From contig JAOSJU010000001.1 in the NCBI GenBank assembly GCA_027493945.1, positions 1,674,001 through 1,738,000 on the forward strand: 64,000 nt of DNA, in the 5' to 3' direction. Shown here piece after piece: positions 35,633 to 45,926 of this stretch. The notes beneath the pieces were generated by a model. The model saw only the letters and a list, made by a program, of their open reading frames with translations. It ran no database searches and was not told where the DNA came from. Source of the stretch: Burkholderiaceae bacterium. Its GTDB lineage: Bacteria > Pseudomonadota > Gammaproteobacteria > Burkholderiales > Burkholderiaceae_E. The position numbers and the translations under genes are program-made. Positions within the stretch are counted from its first letter, which is position 1. Every line of letters begins with the position of its first letter.

Positions 35633-36485
35633 AGTCGTCGGCAAAGTCTCGCAGCCGCTGGTGCAACTGCCGTCGCTGCTCGGGTCGCGCCAGGATCGTC
35701 GCCGACAGTGCATCTCCGGCCGCGGTCGATCGCGCGATCGCTTCGCGCCGCTGCGGGTCGGTGCTGAGCCACAGTCCGGCCAGCGTCTCGCGCACCCATC
35801 GATGCGCGACGTCCTGCGATGGCCGCTCGCGAACGATGCGACCGAGCACGCCGAGAACGGCCTTCTGCCGCGCCTCGCGCTCGGCGAGCCAGTCGTTCTC
35901 GCTGGGCGGCAGCGCCGCCGCTGCCGCGCGGATTTCGCGCTCCTGCTGCGACGGCAGGTCGCCGACGAAGAACCGCACGCGTTCCAGCACGCGCTCGACG
36001 CGGGCGGCCTCGCGCCGCTCGGGCGTTTCGGGCAGCAGCTTGCGCCGCTCGTCGCGGTTCGATTCCTCGAAGCGGCGCGCCAGGCGCTCGAGTTGCGCCG
36101 GACGCAGGGTCAGCGCCAGCGCAGCCACGTCGGGCGTGATCCGTTCGGCGAGCGGAGCCCACGCGGCAAGCGCCTCGTCGCGCCAACGGCCGATTTCCTC
36201 GGGTCCGATCGGGCCGTCGAGGCGCGACTGGACGGCCCCCAGGAAAGCGCTGTAGGCAGGCAACTGCGTCTGCCGATGCCAGCGATGCACCGCGTCGATG
36301 CTGGCCGACGCCATCTCGCGCTGCGCGGCGTCCAGCGCCAGGTAACGATCGAGTTGCCACCCCAGCCACATCGGCATCGCGTCGTAGCCGAGCTTCGTCG
36401 ACGAGCAGGCGGTGGCCAGCAGGCAAACGGCAACGAGCGCCAGCAGAGCCCGCCACGGGCGCGTGATAAGCTTTTCGGGAAACAC
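35610..36485 (-). CDS. DUF6279 family lipoprotein
   Basis: The 291-residue protein starts at a GTG (36485) with a GGGGAAG ribosome site. It has a lipoprotein signal whose lipobox is LLATAC, followed by SSTKLGYDAMPMWLGWQLDRY, a hallmark of DUF6279. The rest is alpha-helical and Arg-rich, with repeated LERLARRFEESNRDERRK-type heptads. An ORF extending upstream to 36668 would overlap glmU and is rejected. Function unknown; probably membrane-anchored in the periplasm. It is divergent from glmU. Confidence 0.8.
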   Translation of the reverse strand: MFPEKLITRPWRALLALVAVCLLATACSSTKLGYDAMPMWLGWQLDRYLALDAAQREMASASIDAVHRWHRQTQLPAYSAFLGAVQSRLDGPIGPEEIGRWRDEALAAWAPLAERITPDVAALALTLRPAQLERLARRFEESNRDERRKLLPETPERREAARVERVLERVRFFVGDLPSQQEREIRAAAAALPPSENDWLAEREARQKAVLGVLGRIVRERPSQDVAHRWVRETLAGLWLSTDPQRREAIARSTAAGDALSATILARPEQRRQLHQRLRDFADDFSVLAAR

Positions 36486-36525
36486 CCCGGATTCTTCCCC
36501 TAAGTAGCTGAAAAACAAGGAAAAG

Positions 36526-37892
36526 ATGAACGTCGTAATCCCGGCCGCCGGGATGGGCAAGCGGATGCGTTCCGACCTGCCGAAGGTGCTGCACCCGCTG
36601 GCAGGCAGACCCCTGCTCGCGCACGTCGTCGACACCGCGCGCAGCCTGGCACCGGGCCGTATCGTCATAGTGTACGGGCATGGCGGCGAAACCGTGCCGC
36701 GCGCGATCGAGGGCGAAGACCTGCGCTGGGCGCTGCAGGAGCCGCAGCTCGGAACCGGCCATGCGGTGATGCAGGCGCTGCCGTACCTCGACCCCGCCGC
36801 GCCGACGCTGGTGCTCTACGGCGACGTGCCGCTGATCGGCCGCGACACGCTGGCCCGGCTGCTCGCGGCGGCCGGCGCCGGCCGGCTCGGCCTGCTCACG
36901 GTGGAACTGCCCGACCCCGAAGGCTACGGCCGCGTGCTGCGCGAGGGCGGTCGCATCGTCGGCATCGTCGAGCACAAGGACGCCGACGACGAGGTCCGCG
37001 CGATCCGCGAGGTGAACACCGGCATCCTGGTCGCCCCCACCGCCGCGCTGACGCGCTGGCTGGGCGCGCTGTCGAACGACAATGCGCAGAAGGAGTATTA
37101 CCTCACCGACGTGGTGGCCGCCGCGGTGCATGATGGCGTCGAGGTGGTTTCGGCGCAGCCGGCCGACGCGGGCGAGACGCTCGGCGTCAACAGCAAGGCG
37201 CAACTGGCCGTGCTCGAGCGCATCTTCCAGGGGCGGATTGCCGCGCGGCTGATGGACGAAGGCGTGCAACTGGCCGACCCGGCGCGGCTCGACGTGCGCG
37301 GCGAGCTCGCCTGCGGCCGCGATGTATCGATCGACGTGAACTGCGTGTTCGAAGGCAAGGTGGAAATCGGCGACGGCGCCAGCATCGGCGCCCATTGCGT
37401 GATCCGCGACACCCGCATCGGCGCGGGCGCGCAGATCCTGCCGTTCACGCTGATCGAGCAGTCGTCGATCGCGCGCGCGCGCGCATCGGCCCGTACGCAC
37501 GGCTGCGTCCCGGCACCGAACTGGGCGAGGAAACGCACGTCGGCAACTTCGTCGAGATGAAGAACACGCGGATGGCCGCGAAGTCGAAGGCCAACCACCT
37601 GTCCTATCTCGGCGACACGACGGTCGGCGAGCGCGTGAACATCGGCGCGGGCACGATCACCTGCAACTACGACGGCGCCAACAAGTACCAGACCGTGATC
37701 GAGGACGACGCGTTCATCGGCAGCGACACCCAGCTGGTGGCGCCGGTGCGCGTGGGCCGCGGCGCCACGCTCGGCGCGGGCACCACGCTCACGCGCGACG
37801 CCCCCGAGCACAAGCTGACCATGTCCCGCACGCAGCAGACGACGGTCGAATCGTGGAAGCGGCCGGTGAAGAAGCCGGCCCGCAAGCCGTAG
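36526..37892 (+). CDS. glmU: Bifunctional GlcNAc-1-P uridyltransferase/acetyltransferase (apparent frameshift)
   Basis: GlmU makes UDP-GlcNAc for peptidoglycan and LPS. The N-terminal uridyltransferase begins [20 protein letters not shown]. The C-terminal left-handed beta-helix carries the hexapeptides and the acetyltransferase segment [14 protein letters not shown]. The frame breaks in a CG repeat near 37480; adding one G (GCG-CGC-GGC-GCG) gives exactly 455 residues, the family length (456 in E. coli). Since glmU is essential, this is best read as a sequence error. An AAGGAAAAG ribosome site precedes the ATG. glmS follows 30 bp downstream. Confidence 0.93.
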
Positions 37893-37922
37893 CCCCGCCG
37901 CGGCGGCAAGGAGCATCGCCAT

Positions 37923-39776
37923 ATGTGTGGAATCGTCGGAGCGGTTGCGCAGCGCAACGTCGTGCCGATCCTGATCGAGGGGCTGCGCAAGCTCGAGTAC
38001 CGCGGCTACGACTCGGCCGGCATCGCGATCATGAACGGCGCGATGGAGCGGGTGCGCGCGGTGGGCCGCGTCGCCGAGCTCGAGCACCGCGCGAAGGAAG
38101 CGGGCGCCGACGCGCCCACCGGCATCGCGCACACCCGCTGGGCCACGCACGGCGGCGTCAACGAGAAGAACGCGCATCCGCACCTCTCGAACCGCGACGG
38201 CATCGAGATCTCGGTGGTGCACAACGGCATCATCGAGAACCACGAGGCGCTGCGCGCGCGGCTGAAGGCGCAGGGCTACGAATTCCAGAGCGACACCGAC
38301 ACCGAGGTCATCGCGCACCTGGTGCACAGCCTGGTCGCCTCCGGCCTCGGGCTGTTCGAGGCCGTCCAGCGGGCGGTGCGCGAGCTGCAGGGCGCCTACG
38401 CGATCGCCGCGATCAGCAAGACCGAGCCGAACACCGTGGTCGGCTCGCGGCGCGGCTCGCCGCTGCTGCTCGGCGTGGGCAACTCGGGCTCCGGACAGGG
38501 CGAGAATTTCCTCGCGTCCGACACCTCGGCGCTGCTGCAGGTCACGAAGTACGTCGCCTACCTCGAGGAAGGCGACGTCGTCGAGATCCGCCTCGACGGC
38601 TACTCGATCGTCGACGGCGACGGCAAGCCGGCCGAGCGCCCGATCGTCGAGAGCCAGCTGTCGGCCGACGCGATCGAGCTGGGCCAGTACTCGCATTACA
38701 TGCAGAAAGAGATCTTCGAGCAGCCGGGCGCGCTGGCCAACACGCTCGAGATGGTCGCCAACGCCTCGTCGCTGTCGGCGGGCCTGTTCGGCGCCGACGC
38801 CGAAGCGATCTTCGCCCGGACGAAACAGATCCTGATCCTCGCCTGCGGCACCAGCTACCACGCAGGCTGCGTCGCCAAGTACTGGATCGAATCGTTTGCC
38901 GCGCTGCCGGTGTCGGTCGAGATCGCCAGCGAATACCGCTACCGCGAGTCGGTCGCGCTCCCGGGCACGCTGGTCCTGACGATCTCGCAGTCCGGCGAGA
39001 CCGCCGACACGATCGCAGCGCTGCAGCACGCCCAGTCGCTGGGCCTGCGCGACACGCTGACGATCTGCAACGTGCCCGAGAGCGCGCTGATCCGGCAGTC
39101 GAAACTGCGCTTCCTCACGCGCGCGGGCCCCGAGATCGGCGTCGCGTCGACCAAGGCCTTCACCACGCAACTCGCGTCGCTGTTCGTGCTGACGCTGGTG
39201 CTGACCAAGCAGCGCAAGCGCCTCGGCGCCGAGCGCGAGAAGGAACTGATCGAGCAGCTGCGCCACCTGCCGGCCGCGATGAACCACGTGCTCCAGTGCG
39301 AGCCCGCGGTGCGCCACTGGGCCCGCCGCTTCGCACCCAAGCAGCACGCGCTGTTCCTCGGTCGCGGCGTGCACTTCCCGATCGCCCAGGAAGGCGCGCT
39401 CAAGCTCAAGGAAGTCACCTACATCCACGCCGAGGCCTACGCCGCGGGCGAGCTCAAGCACGGTCCGCTCGCCCTGGTCGACCGCGAGATGCCGGTGGTG
39501 GTGGTGGCGCCGAACGACGCGCTGATCGAAAAACTGAAGTCGAACCTGCAGGAAGTGCGCGCCCGCGGCGGCGAGCTCTTCGTGTTCGCCGACCGCGACA
39601 CCCACATCGAACCGGCCGACGGGCTGAACGTCATCAACCTGATCGACCACGCCGGGCCGCTGTCGCCGATCCTTCACGTGGTGCCGCTGCAGCTGCTCGC
39701 GTACCACGCGGCGCTGGCGCGGAAGACGGATGTGGACAAACCGCGCAATCTTGCGAAGAGCGTGACGGTCGAATGA
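37923..39776 (+). CDS. glmS: Glutamine--fructose-6-phosphate aminotransferase
   Basis: This complete 617-residue GlmS makes glucosamine-6-phosphate from fructose-6-phosphate and glutamine. The N-terminal nucleophile Cys is in [12 protein letters not shown]. The glutaminase domain includes HTRWATHGG and NGIIENHE. The two SIS domains carry [17 protein letters not shown] and [18 protein letters not shown]. The C-terminal LAKSVTVE tail is the usual end and contains the Tn7 attachment-site reading. It follows glmU in the same direction and marks the boundary of the accessory region downstream. Confidence 0.96.
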   Translation: MCGIVGAVAQRNVVPILIEGLRKLEYRGYDSAGIAIMNGAMERVRAVGRVAELEHRAKEAGADAPTGIAHTRWATHGGVNEKNAHPHLSNRDGIEISVVHNGIIENHEALRARLKAQGYEFQSDTDTEVIAHLVHSLVASGLGLFEAVQRAVRELQGAYAIAAISKTEPNTVVGSRRGSPLLLGVGNSGSGQGENFLASDTSALLQVTKYVAYLEEGDVVEIRLDGYSIVDGDGKPAERPIVESQLSADAIELGQYSHYMQKEIFEQPGALANTLEMVANASSLSAGLFGADAEAIFARTKQILILACGTSYHAGCVAKYWIESFAALPVSVEIASEYRYRESVALPGTLVLTISQSGETADTIAALQHAQSLGLRDTLTICNVPESALIRQSKLRFLTRAGPEIGVASTKAFTTQLASLFVLTLVLTKQRKRLGAEREKELIEQLRHLPAAMNHVLQCEPAVRHWARRFAPKQHALFLGRGVHFPIAQEGALKLKEVTYIHAEAYAAGELKHGPLALVDREMPVVVVAPNDALIEKLKSNLQEVRARGGELFVFADRDTHIEPADGLNVINLIDHAGPLSPILHVVPLQLLAYHAALARKTDVDKPRNLAKSVTVE

Positions 39777-39802
39777 CCGGCGCGCTCTTTGCGCGAGGTT
39801 TT

Positions 39803-39879
39803 GGCTCAAGCAAACTGTTTTCTTTACCCGAAACAGTCTCGTTTACTCGCGAACTGAGTCTTTTACCCGGCGGCTCAAG
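39803..39879. repeat. Three tandem 19-20 bp repeats downstream of glmS, possible Tn7-like end
   Basis: Three imperfect direct repeats lie head to tail: AAACTGTTTTCTTTACCCG (39812), AAACAGTCTCGTTTACTCG (39831) and CGAACTGAGTCTTTTACCCG (39850). They are flanked by two copies of GGCTCAAG (39803 and 39872). A TGTGGGCG motif, matching the terminal bases of Tn7, lies at 39885-39892 on the minus strand. Spaced repeats of about this length form the TnsB-binding ends of Tn7-like transposons, which insert just after glmS. No tns genes are seen. The transposon-end reading is an inference. Confidence 0.55.
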
Positions 39880-39892
39880 AGTAGGCGCCCAC

Positions 39893-40813
39893 ATTTGTCC
39901 ATCCGAGTCGCCGTCATTACGGAAGGTCGGAGGCTAGCCGATAGCCCCCATGTAGGCGGGGGCATACCCCGTAGAGTGTTTCCGCCATAAGCTGAGACGG
40001 CGGCCCCGTCCTCCGCGTTGCGCGATATCAGGGGCTCTCATGCGCCCGAGGATGGCTAGGATGTCCCAGTCATGCTCCCAACCCATCGTCCGACTCCTTT
40101 CGCAAGGCCGCCCCTTCAGCTGCGGGTCGAGACCTCGACCGCGACACAAACTTGGTCGCTGGATTCCTTGCACAAGACACCTCCGCCGGGCTTCGATTCC
40201 GGTTGGGCGTTGCTGGCTGACCTTCCAGCAGACGACGAAAACCGCATCAAGACCTAGTGTGTGGCAAACGACCACGCGTTCCCAGCGGTGGTGAACAACG
40301 AACTCTGCGTTGTCATCGAGCAGGAGTTCCAGGCTTCCGATTGCGGTGATGAGTGGCCAGACGGCGCCGGGCATGTCACTGCCCGGCTCTGTAGGAGTCT
40401 GTTGCCTCGGCTCCAGTCTCTGTCGGCGGTCTCGCCGTGACTTTGCGCCGTTGTGGCCGACCGCAATGCCACCTTCTGCGGTCGACCCATGCTGATGGCT
40501 GCGCTATCGACGCGGACCACTGCCCATGACGACGTCCGAAGCGTGCTGAAATACGTGCTCGAGTTCGCCTATCCAGGCGCCCATTGAGGCGAACCTTCCC
40601 GCTGGGTCGCACGCCGTGTCAGACACGCACTGCGATGAATACCTTCGAGGGACGTGACGGCTCGCCACTTCGGCGGCTACCATCGAGAGTGCAAGCTTTG
40701 ATGCATCGCCTCCTCGGGATAGCCTGACAGCGCAACGACCGATGTGCCGACTGGCGCTGGCGTCTCGCACCCGGCGGGCGTTGCGATGCGGACGGAGCGG
40801 CCCGGGAGGCTGG
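39893..40813. other. Region without a confident gene at the left edge of the defence island
   Basis: Codon use here no longer follows the strong G/C-third pattern of the chromosome, and no reading frame shows a known family. Several short frames (about 60-146 residues, both strands) exist but lack ribosome sites. A hairpin GCCCCC-ATGTAGGC-GGGGGC at about 39945-39964 is visible. The stretch probably holds decayed mobile DNA plus the promoter of the ATPase gene, whose ribosome site (GGGAGGC) ends at 40810. Confidence 0.5.
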
Positions 40814-43117
40814 ATGCTCGAAAAAATCATTCGTGTCGATAACGTCGGTGTTTTCAAGGCAGCGGTTCCTTCAGCGGTGACGCTGAAGAGGGTTACCGTC
40901 ATTTATGCGGACAACGCGCGAGGCAAGTCGACCCTGTCTTCGCTGTTGAGAGCGTGCAGCGCCGGCGATGCGCAAGCCCTCCGGGCTCGAAAGACAATTG
41001 GCAGTACCGGCAACCAAGCGATTCAGCTCCGATTTCAGGGCGCCAATGGTGGTTCAACCGTAGCCTTCGACGGCATCAACTGGTCGGCCCCGGCCAGCAA
41101 CCTGCACGTCTTCAACCAGGAGTTCGTCGAGCGAAACGTGTATGCCGGAGCCACCGTTACGCCTGACCAGCGTGCGTCAATGCTGGAGCTGGCTCTGGGA
41201 GATGACGCAGTCGGACAGAGAGAAGAATTTCAGCGACAGTCTGAAGCGCAGCGCACCGCCTCTCAGCGCATCACCGCCGAAGAAGCGGCGCTACGCGGGT
41301 ACCACCAAGGTGTCACCCTGACGGCCTTCATCGCGCTGGAACCGGTTTCCGATGGCCCGCAACAGCTTGCTGAGCTTGAAAAGCAGCTGAACGAAGCGCG
41401 TACCGTCCAGCAAATCCTGGGGCGGCAGGGTCTTCGCCAACTGAAGCGGCCCTCATACAACTTGGACGGCATTCGAGCCATCGCTCAAGCCAGCTTTGAC
41501 CGCCTGCAAGACGATGCCGAACAGGTCGTTCGCAGGCATTTCGATGCCCACCTCGGCGCCGCGACAGAGCGCTGGGTCAGCGAAGGGCTTCAGCACAAGG
41601 CCGATGAGCAATGCCCATTCTGCGGACAGGAGACCGCAGAGCTTCCGCTGCTTCAGGCGTACAAGTCCTACTTCAACCAAGCCTACAAGGCACATCTGCA
41701 GCGCGTGGCTTCACTGCAAGATTTGGTGACTCAACAAGTCGGCGATGAATTGGTTCACGAGTGGCGGTCTACCCTCGACTTCAACCGGATAGCAGTCGAA
41801 GGTTGGGCCAGTCTGCTGAAGCTCGAGCTTCCGTCGTTCGATTTGGAGGCTCATGCCGAGGCAATCGGCGAGGCGCAAGCCCTTGTACGAGCCATCGTGG
41901 ACGCGAAGACGGCCAAGCCTCTTGAGGCGGTTGACGTGGCCGGGCTCGACAACGCCGCAGCAATCCTCCAATCAGTCAGCGCCGCTGTGGCAGCACATAA
42001 CGTAGCCATCGAAGTACTGAACGCCGCGATTGACCGATACAAGCAGGGGCTGGCAAAGGCGGATGTGCAGCAGCTGCAATCGCAGCGCCGCATCGTCGAG
42101 TTGCGTATGGTTCGGAACGCACCCGAGGTCCTTCAACATCTGGCAGACAGGGACCAAGCCGAAAAGGACCGAAACGAAGCTGAGCGAAGGAAGGGCGAAG
42201 CGCGAGAGGCCCTTGACCAGCTCATGGCTACCTCTCTTGCAGCCTTCCAAGAGGCCATCAATGCTCACTTGCGGGACTTCGGTGCGCCTTTCACCATTCG
42301 CGAACTCAAGCCCAGCTACTTGGGGGGCGGTGTACCGCGAAGTGAGTACGTTCTTGATGTACGCGGCGCATCTGTACCTGTCGGCCCGGCGAACGGAGGA
42401 GTTCTGACGTTTCACACCGTTTTGAGCGAAGGAGACAAGCGAACGCTTGCATTCGCCTTCTTCCTCGCTCGGCTCTTCGCAGACCCGAATCGGGCTGAGG
42501 CTGTCGTCGTGCTCGACGACGTTTTCACGAGCCTAGACCAACACCGGCGAACGAAGACGGTGGAGGCAGTCCTCTCCATGAGTCAGCAGTGCAAGCAGGT
42601 CATCGCTCTCGGACACGACGCCTACTTCTTGCGCGATATCCGGAAGCGAGTGGCCAAGGTAGGGGGCGAGGTGGCCGAACTCGAACTGAGGCGTGGGCCC
42701 GAGAACTTCACCGTGATGGGCGCCTTTGACCTTGAGCAGTTCTGCGCATCACCGTACTACAAGCGCTACCGCTTGGTAGAGGCGTTCGTGTCGGGCACTG
42801 AACGGGTGAACCTGCTCGATGTCGCGCAAGCCCTGCGGCTTCTCGTGGAAGGGCACATGCATCGATGCTTCGTAGGTCGTTTCGCCGACGGGGAGACTTT
42901 CGGAAAAATGATTCATCAGGTCAAAGAAGCCGTGGAGAACAACCCAATCCACGTCCTGAAGCCATTGGTACCCGAACTGCAGTCCTTTAACGAGTACGCA
43001 GCTATGTTCCACCATGACACCTCCGGCGGTCACGCCCGCACGGACGTAAACGATGGTGAACTGCATCACTTCGCTTCGGCTGCACTGCGATTCATCCGGG
43101 CTGGCAAGCTCTTCTGA
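40814..43117 (+). CDS. AAA_13 ATPase, PrrC/RloC-like defence protein
   Basis: The 767-residue SMC/Rad50-like ATPase has Walker A YADNARGKSTL (residues 31-41) and a coiled-coil middle part with a zinc-hook-type CPFC (267-270). It also has the ABC signature LSEGDKRTLAFAFF, Walker B AVVVLDDVFTSLD and H-loop ALGHDAYF. PrrC and RloC, tRNA anticodon nucleases guarded by type I restriction systems, share this family; RloC has a zinc hook. The C-terminal 130 residues hold an Arg/Glu/His-rich region (RLLVEGHMHRCF, FHHDTSGGHAR) that could be the effector. The gene stands directly before hsdM. Nuclease activity is inferred, not shown by recognised catalytic residues. Confidence 0.75.
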   Translation: MLEKIIRVDNVGVFKAAVPSAVTLKRVTVIYADNARGKSTLSSLLRACSAGDAQALRARKTIGSTGNQAIQLRFQGANGGSTVAFDGINWSAPASNLHVFNQEFVERNVYAGATVTPDQRASMLELALGDDAVGQREEFQRQSEAQRTASQRITAEEAALRGYHQGVTLTAFIALEPVSDGPQQLAELEKQLNEARTVQQILGRQGLRQLKRPSYNLDGIRAIAQASFDRLQDDAEQVVRRHFDAHLGAATERWVSEGLQHKADEQCPFCGQETAELPLLQAYKSYFNQAYKAHLQRVASLQDLVTQQVGDELVHEWRSTLDFNRIAVEGWASLLKLELPSFDLEAHAEAIGEAQALVRAIVDAKTAKPLEAVDVAGLDNAAAILQSVSAAVAAHNVAIEVLNAAIDRYKQGLAKADVQQLQSQRRIVELRMVRNAPEVLQHLADRDQAEKDRNEAERRKGEAREALDQLMATSLAAFQEAINAHLRDFGAPFTIRELKPSYLGGGVPRSEYVLDVRGASVPVGPANGGVLTFHTVLSEGDKRTLAFAFFLARLFADPNRAEAVVVLDDVFTSLDQHRRTKTVEAVLSMSQQCKQVIALGHDAYFLRDIRKRVAKVGGEVAELELRRGPENFTVMGAFDLEQFCASPYYKRYRLVEAFVSGTERVNLLDVAQALRLLVEGHMHRCFVGRFADGETFGKMIHQVKEAVENNPIHVLKPLVPELQSFNEYAAMFHHDTSGGHARTDVNDGELHHFASAALRFIRAGKLF

Positions 43118-43211
43118 GCATTCGGCTTATCGCACTCCGAAGTCGCTACCTGATTCTCCGAGCTCGATTCCTACGTAATGCCAAACTAGCTATTGAGAGA
43201 CACCTGCTTAC

Positions 43212-44751
43212 ATGCTAACCGGCGCACTCCGCTCTCAAGTCGACGCCATCTGGAACGCCTTCTGGTCCGGCGGCATCTCCAACCCGATGGAGGTGCTCGA
43301 ACAAATCACCTACCTCCTATTCATCCGTCGCCTGGATGACGCACATACGTTGGAGGAGAACAAGGCGCTGATGCTGGGTAAGCCCATTGAGAACCGGGTG
43401 TTCCCGGCGGGTGCAGACGAGCGAGGCCGCGACTACCAGGACCTGCGCTGGTCACGCCTCAGGAACTTCGCGCCGGCCGAGATGTACAAGGTGGTGGGCG
43501 AGCACGTGTTCCCCTTCATCCGCAGCCCGGCCAACGAAGGCAGCAGCTATGCCCGGCACATGAAGGACGCAAGGTTCACCATCCCGACGCCCGGCCTGCT
43601 GGCCAAGGTCGTGGACATGCTAGACCACGTGCCAATGGAGGACCGCGACACTAAGGGCGACCTCTACGAGTACATGCTCGCCAAGATTGCTGCGGCCGGC
43701 AAGAACGGCCAGTTCCGTACGCCACGGCACATCATCAAGCTGATGGTGGCGATGACGCAGCCCACGCCGAAGGACGTCATCTGCGACCCGGCCAGCGGTA
43801 CCTGCGGCTTCCTGGTCGCCGCCGGGGAGTACCTGCGGGAGCAGCACCCACAACTCTTCCGTGACGCAGCGGCCCGTGCGCACTTCCACCATGAGATGTT
43901 CCACGGGTACGACTTCGACAACATTATGCTGCGCATCGGCAGCATGAACATGGCGCTGCACGGGGTCGACGGGCCGGACATCCGCTACAAGGACTCGCTC
44001 AGCGAGGAGCACGCGGGCGACGAGGAGAAGTACAGCCTCATCCTGGCCAACCCGCCCTTCGCGGGTAGCCTGGACTACGAGAATACGGCGAAGGACCTGC
44101 TGGCCATCGTCAAGACGAAGAAGACGGAGCTGCTCTTCCTGGCGCTCTTTCTTCGGCTACTGAAGCCGGGTGGGCGCGCGGCGGTTATCGTGCCTGACGG
44201 TGTGCTCTTCGGGAGCAGCAAGGCCCACAAGGAGCTGCGCCGCACCCCGGTCGAAGACCACAAGCTCGATGGCGTGGTGTCGTTGCCGGCCGGCGCCTTC
44301 AAGCCCTACGCGGGCGTGTCCACGGCCATCCTGCTGTTCACCAAGACCAACTCGGGCGGTACCGGGCACGTGTGGTTCTACGACGTGCAAGCCGACGGCT
44401 GGAGCCCCGGACGACAAGCGCCAGCCGCTGCTGGACGAGGCCAAGCTGGGCCCGACGCCGGCATCACCGCTGAGCGAGGCAGAGCGCGCCAAGAACAACC
44501 TTCCCGATGCGCTGGCGCGTTGGATGCAGCGTGACGGCAACGAGAAGAGCCGACCGCGCACGGCGCAGAGCTTCTGCGTGCCCAAGGGCGACATTGCCGC
44601 GCAGGGCTACGACCTGAGCCTCAACCGCTACAAGGAAGTGGTGCATGAGGCGGTTGAGTACGAATCTCCGCTGGCTATCCTGGCTCATCTGAAGGAATTC
44701 GAGGCCGAAATTCAGGCAGGCATGAGGGTGCTTGAAGGAATGCTCAAATGA
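43212..44751 (+). CDS. hsdM: Type I restriction-modification DNA methylase HsdM (apparent frameshift)
   Basis: This N6-adenine methyltransferase subunit has the N-terminal helical region SNPMEVLEQITYLLFIRRLDD, SAM motif I DPASGTCGFLV, catalytic NPPF (in LILANPPFAGSL) and the FRTPRHI segment. The frame shifts near 44407 in a CCCC run. Removing one C joins ADGWS to DDKRQPLLDEAKLG and gives 512 residues, normal for the family. The stop overlaps hsdS by ATGA. Together with hsdS and hsdR it forms the modification and restriction complex. Confidence 0.9.
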
Positions 44752-45926
44752 CCTGGAGGGAAGTCGCTCTTGGCGACATTGCCGAGGTCGCGGCTGGCGG
44801 CGGAGCTCCTCAGGATGCAAATGACTTTGCTAATGAAGGCCACCCTTTTGTTAGAGCAGGAAGTCTAAGAGACCTTATTTCAAGCGATTCAGCTTCGAAA
44901 ATCGAATACTTGACCCCCGAGGTCGCCGCAAGACACGGACTTCGTCTGTTTCCTTCGAACACTCTCTTGTTTGCGAAGAGCGGGATGTCCGCAACGATAG
45001 GGCTTGTACATCGCTTGCGATGGCCTGCGTACGTGGTCAATCATTTAGCAGCGCTTGTGTGCAGACCGACACTAGATAGTGCTTTCCTCCTCCACTATTT
45101 GAGAGCATTCTCACCCGCGCATCTGATACAGGATGCCGCATATCCGTCAATTCGATTAAGTGATATTTCCGCTTGGAAAATTCCATTACCACCACCTTCT
45201 GAACAGCGCCGAATCGCCGCCATCCTCGACAAAGCAGATGCCTTGCGCACCAAGCGCCGCGAAGCTTTGGCCCTACTCGAACGCCTCCCGCAGTCCATTC
45301 TGGTGGATATGTTTGGAGACCCGGCAGTAAACTCACGAGGGTGGCCCTGCGTCACATTCGAAAGCCTATGTTCACGAGTGACAGTGGGGATTGTGGTCCG
45401 GCCAGCCTCCTACTATAAGGAATCAGGTATCCCGGCTCTGCGCTCGCTAAACATTAAGCCTGGCAAGATTGTTCTGAATGACTTGGTCTATTTCTCTGAG
45501 AAGGATAACAGTGGAAAGCTGAGAAAGACCCAGTTGCGGGCTGGGGACTTGGTCTTGGTTCGTTCTGGGCGACCCGGAACGGCTGCGGTTGTCCCAGGTG
45601 AACTTGATGGCATTAATGCAATTGACCTGCTTATTGCATCCCCAAAACACGATAAAGCAAGCTCTGGATATCTCTGTGAACTGTTTAATTCAAGCGCGGG
45701 GCGCGCCCTGGTACTCTCTTCTCAGCGTGGGCAGATACAGAAGCATCTGAACGTTGGTTCATTAAGCGCGGCGCAAATAGCGCTTCCTCCTATTGAATTG
45801 CAGCATCAGTTTGACGACCGAATTGCCAAAGTGACAGCGCTCTTGGCCAAGACATATGAGGACTTAGGCCTGCAGAACGCGCTGTTTGAGTCCCTGCAAC
45901 ACCGCGCTTTCTCGGGACGGCTTTGA
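44748..45926 (+). CDS. hsdS: Type I restriction specificity subunit HsdS
   Basis: The 392-residue subunit has two target-recognition domains, each ending in a conserved region: PLPPPSEQRRIAAILDKADALRTKRR after the first and ALPPIELQHQFDDRIAKV after the second. The recognition domains (about 44800-45180 and 45340-45770) are clearly AT-richer than the conserved parts and flanking genes, the usual mark of exchange of specificity segments. The start overlaps hsdM. The target site cannot be predicted. Confidence 0.92.
   Translation: MTWREVALGDIAEVAAGGGAPQDANDFANEGHPFVRAGSLRDLISSDSASKIEYLTPEVAARHGLRLFPSNTLLFAKSGMSATIGLVHRLRWPAYVVNHLAALVCRPTLDSAFLLHYLRAFSPAHLIQDAAYPSIRLSDISAWKIPLPPPSEQRRIAAILDKADALRTKRREALALLERLPQSILVDMFGDPAVNSRGWPCVTFESLCSRVTVGIVVRPASYYKESGIPALRSLNIKPGKIVLNDLVYFSEKDNSGKLRKTQLRAGDLVLVRSGRPGTAAVVPGELDGINAIDLLIASPKHDKASSGYLCELFNSSAGRALVLSSQRGQIQKHLNVGSLSAAQIALPPIELQHQFDDRIAKVTALLAKTYEDLGLQNALFESLQHRAFSGRL

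Noticed and set aside
39934-40374. 146-residue minus-strand frame after glmS
   Set aside because: No ribosome site, no recognised domain, and codon use unlike genes on either side; probably chance or decayed DNA.
40504-40902. 132-residue minus-strand frame
   Set aside because: Overlaps the start and ribosome site of the strongly supported ATPase gene and shows no family features.
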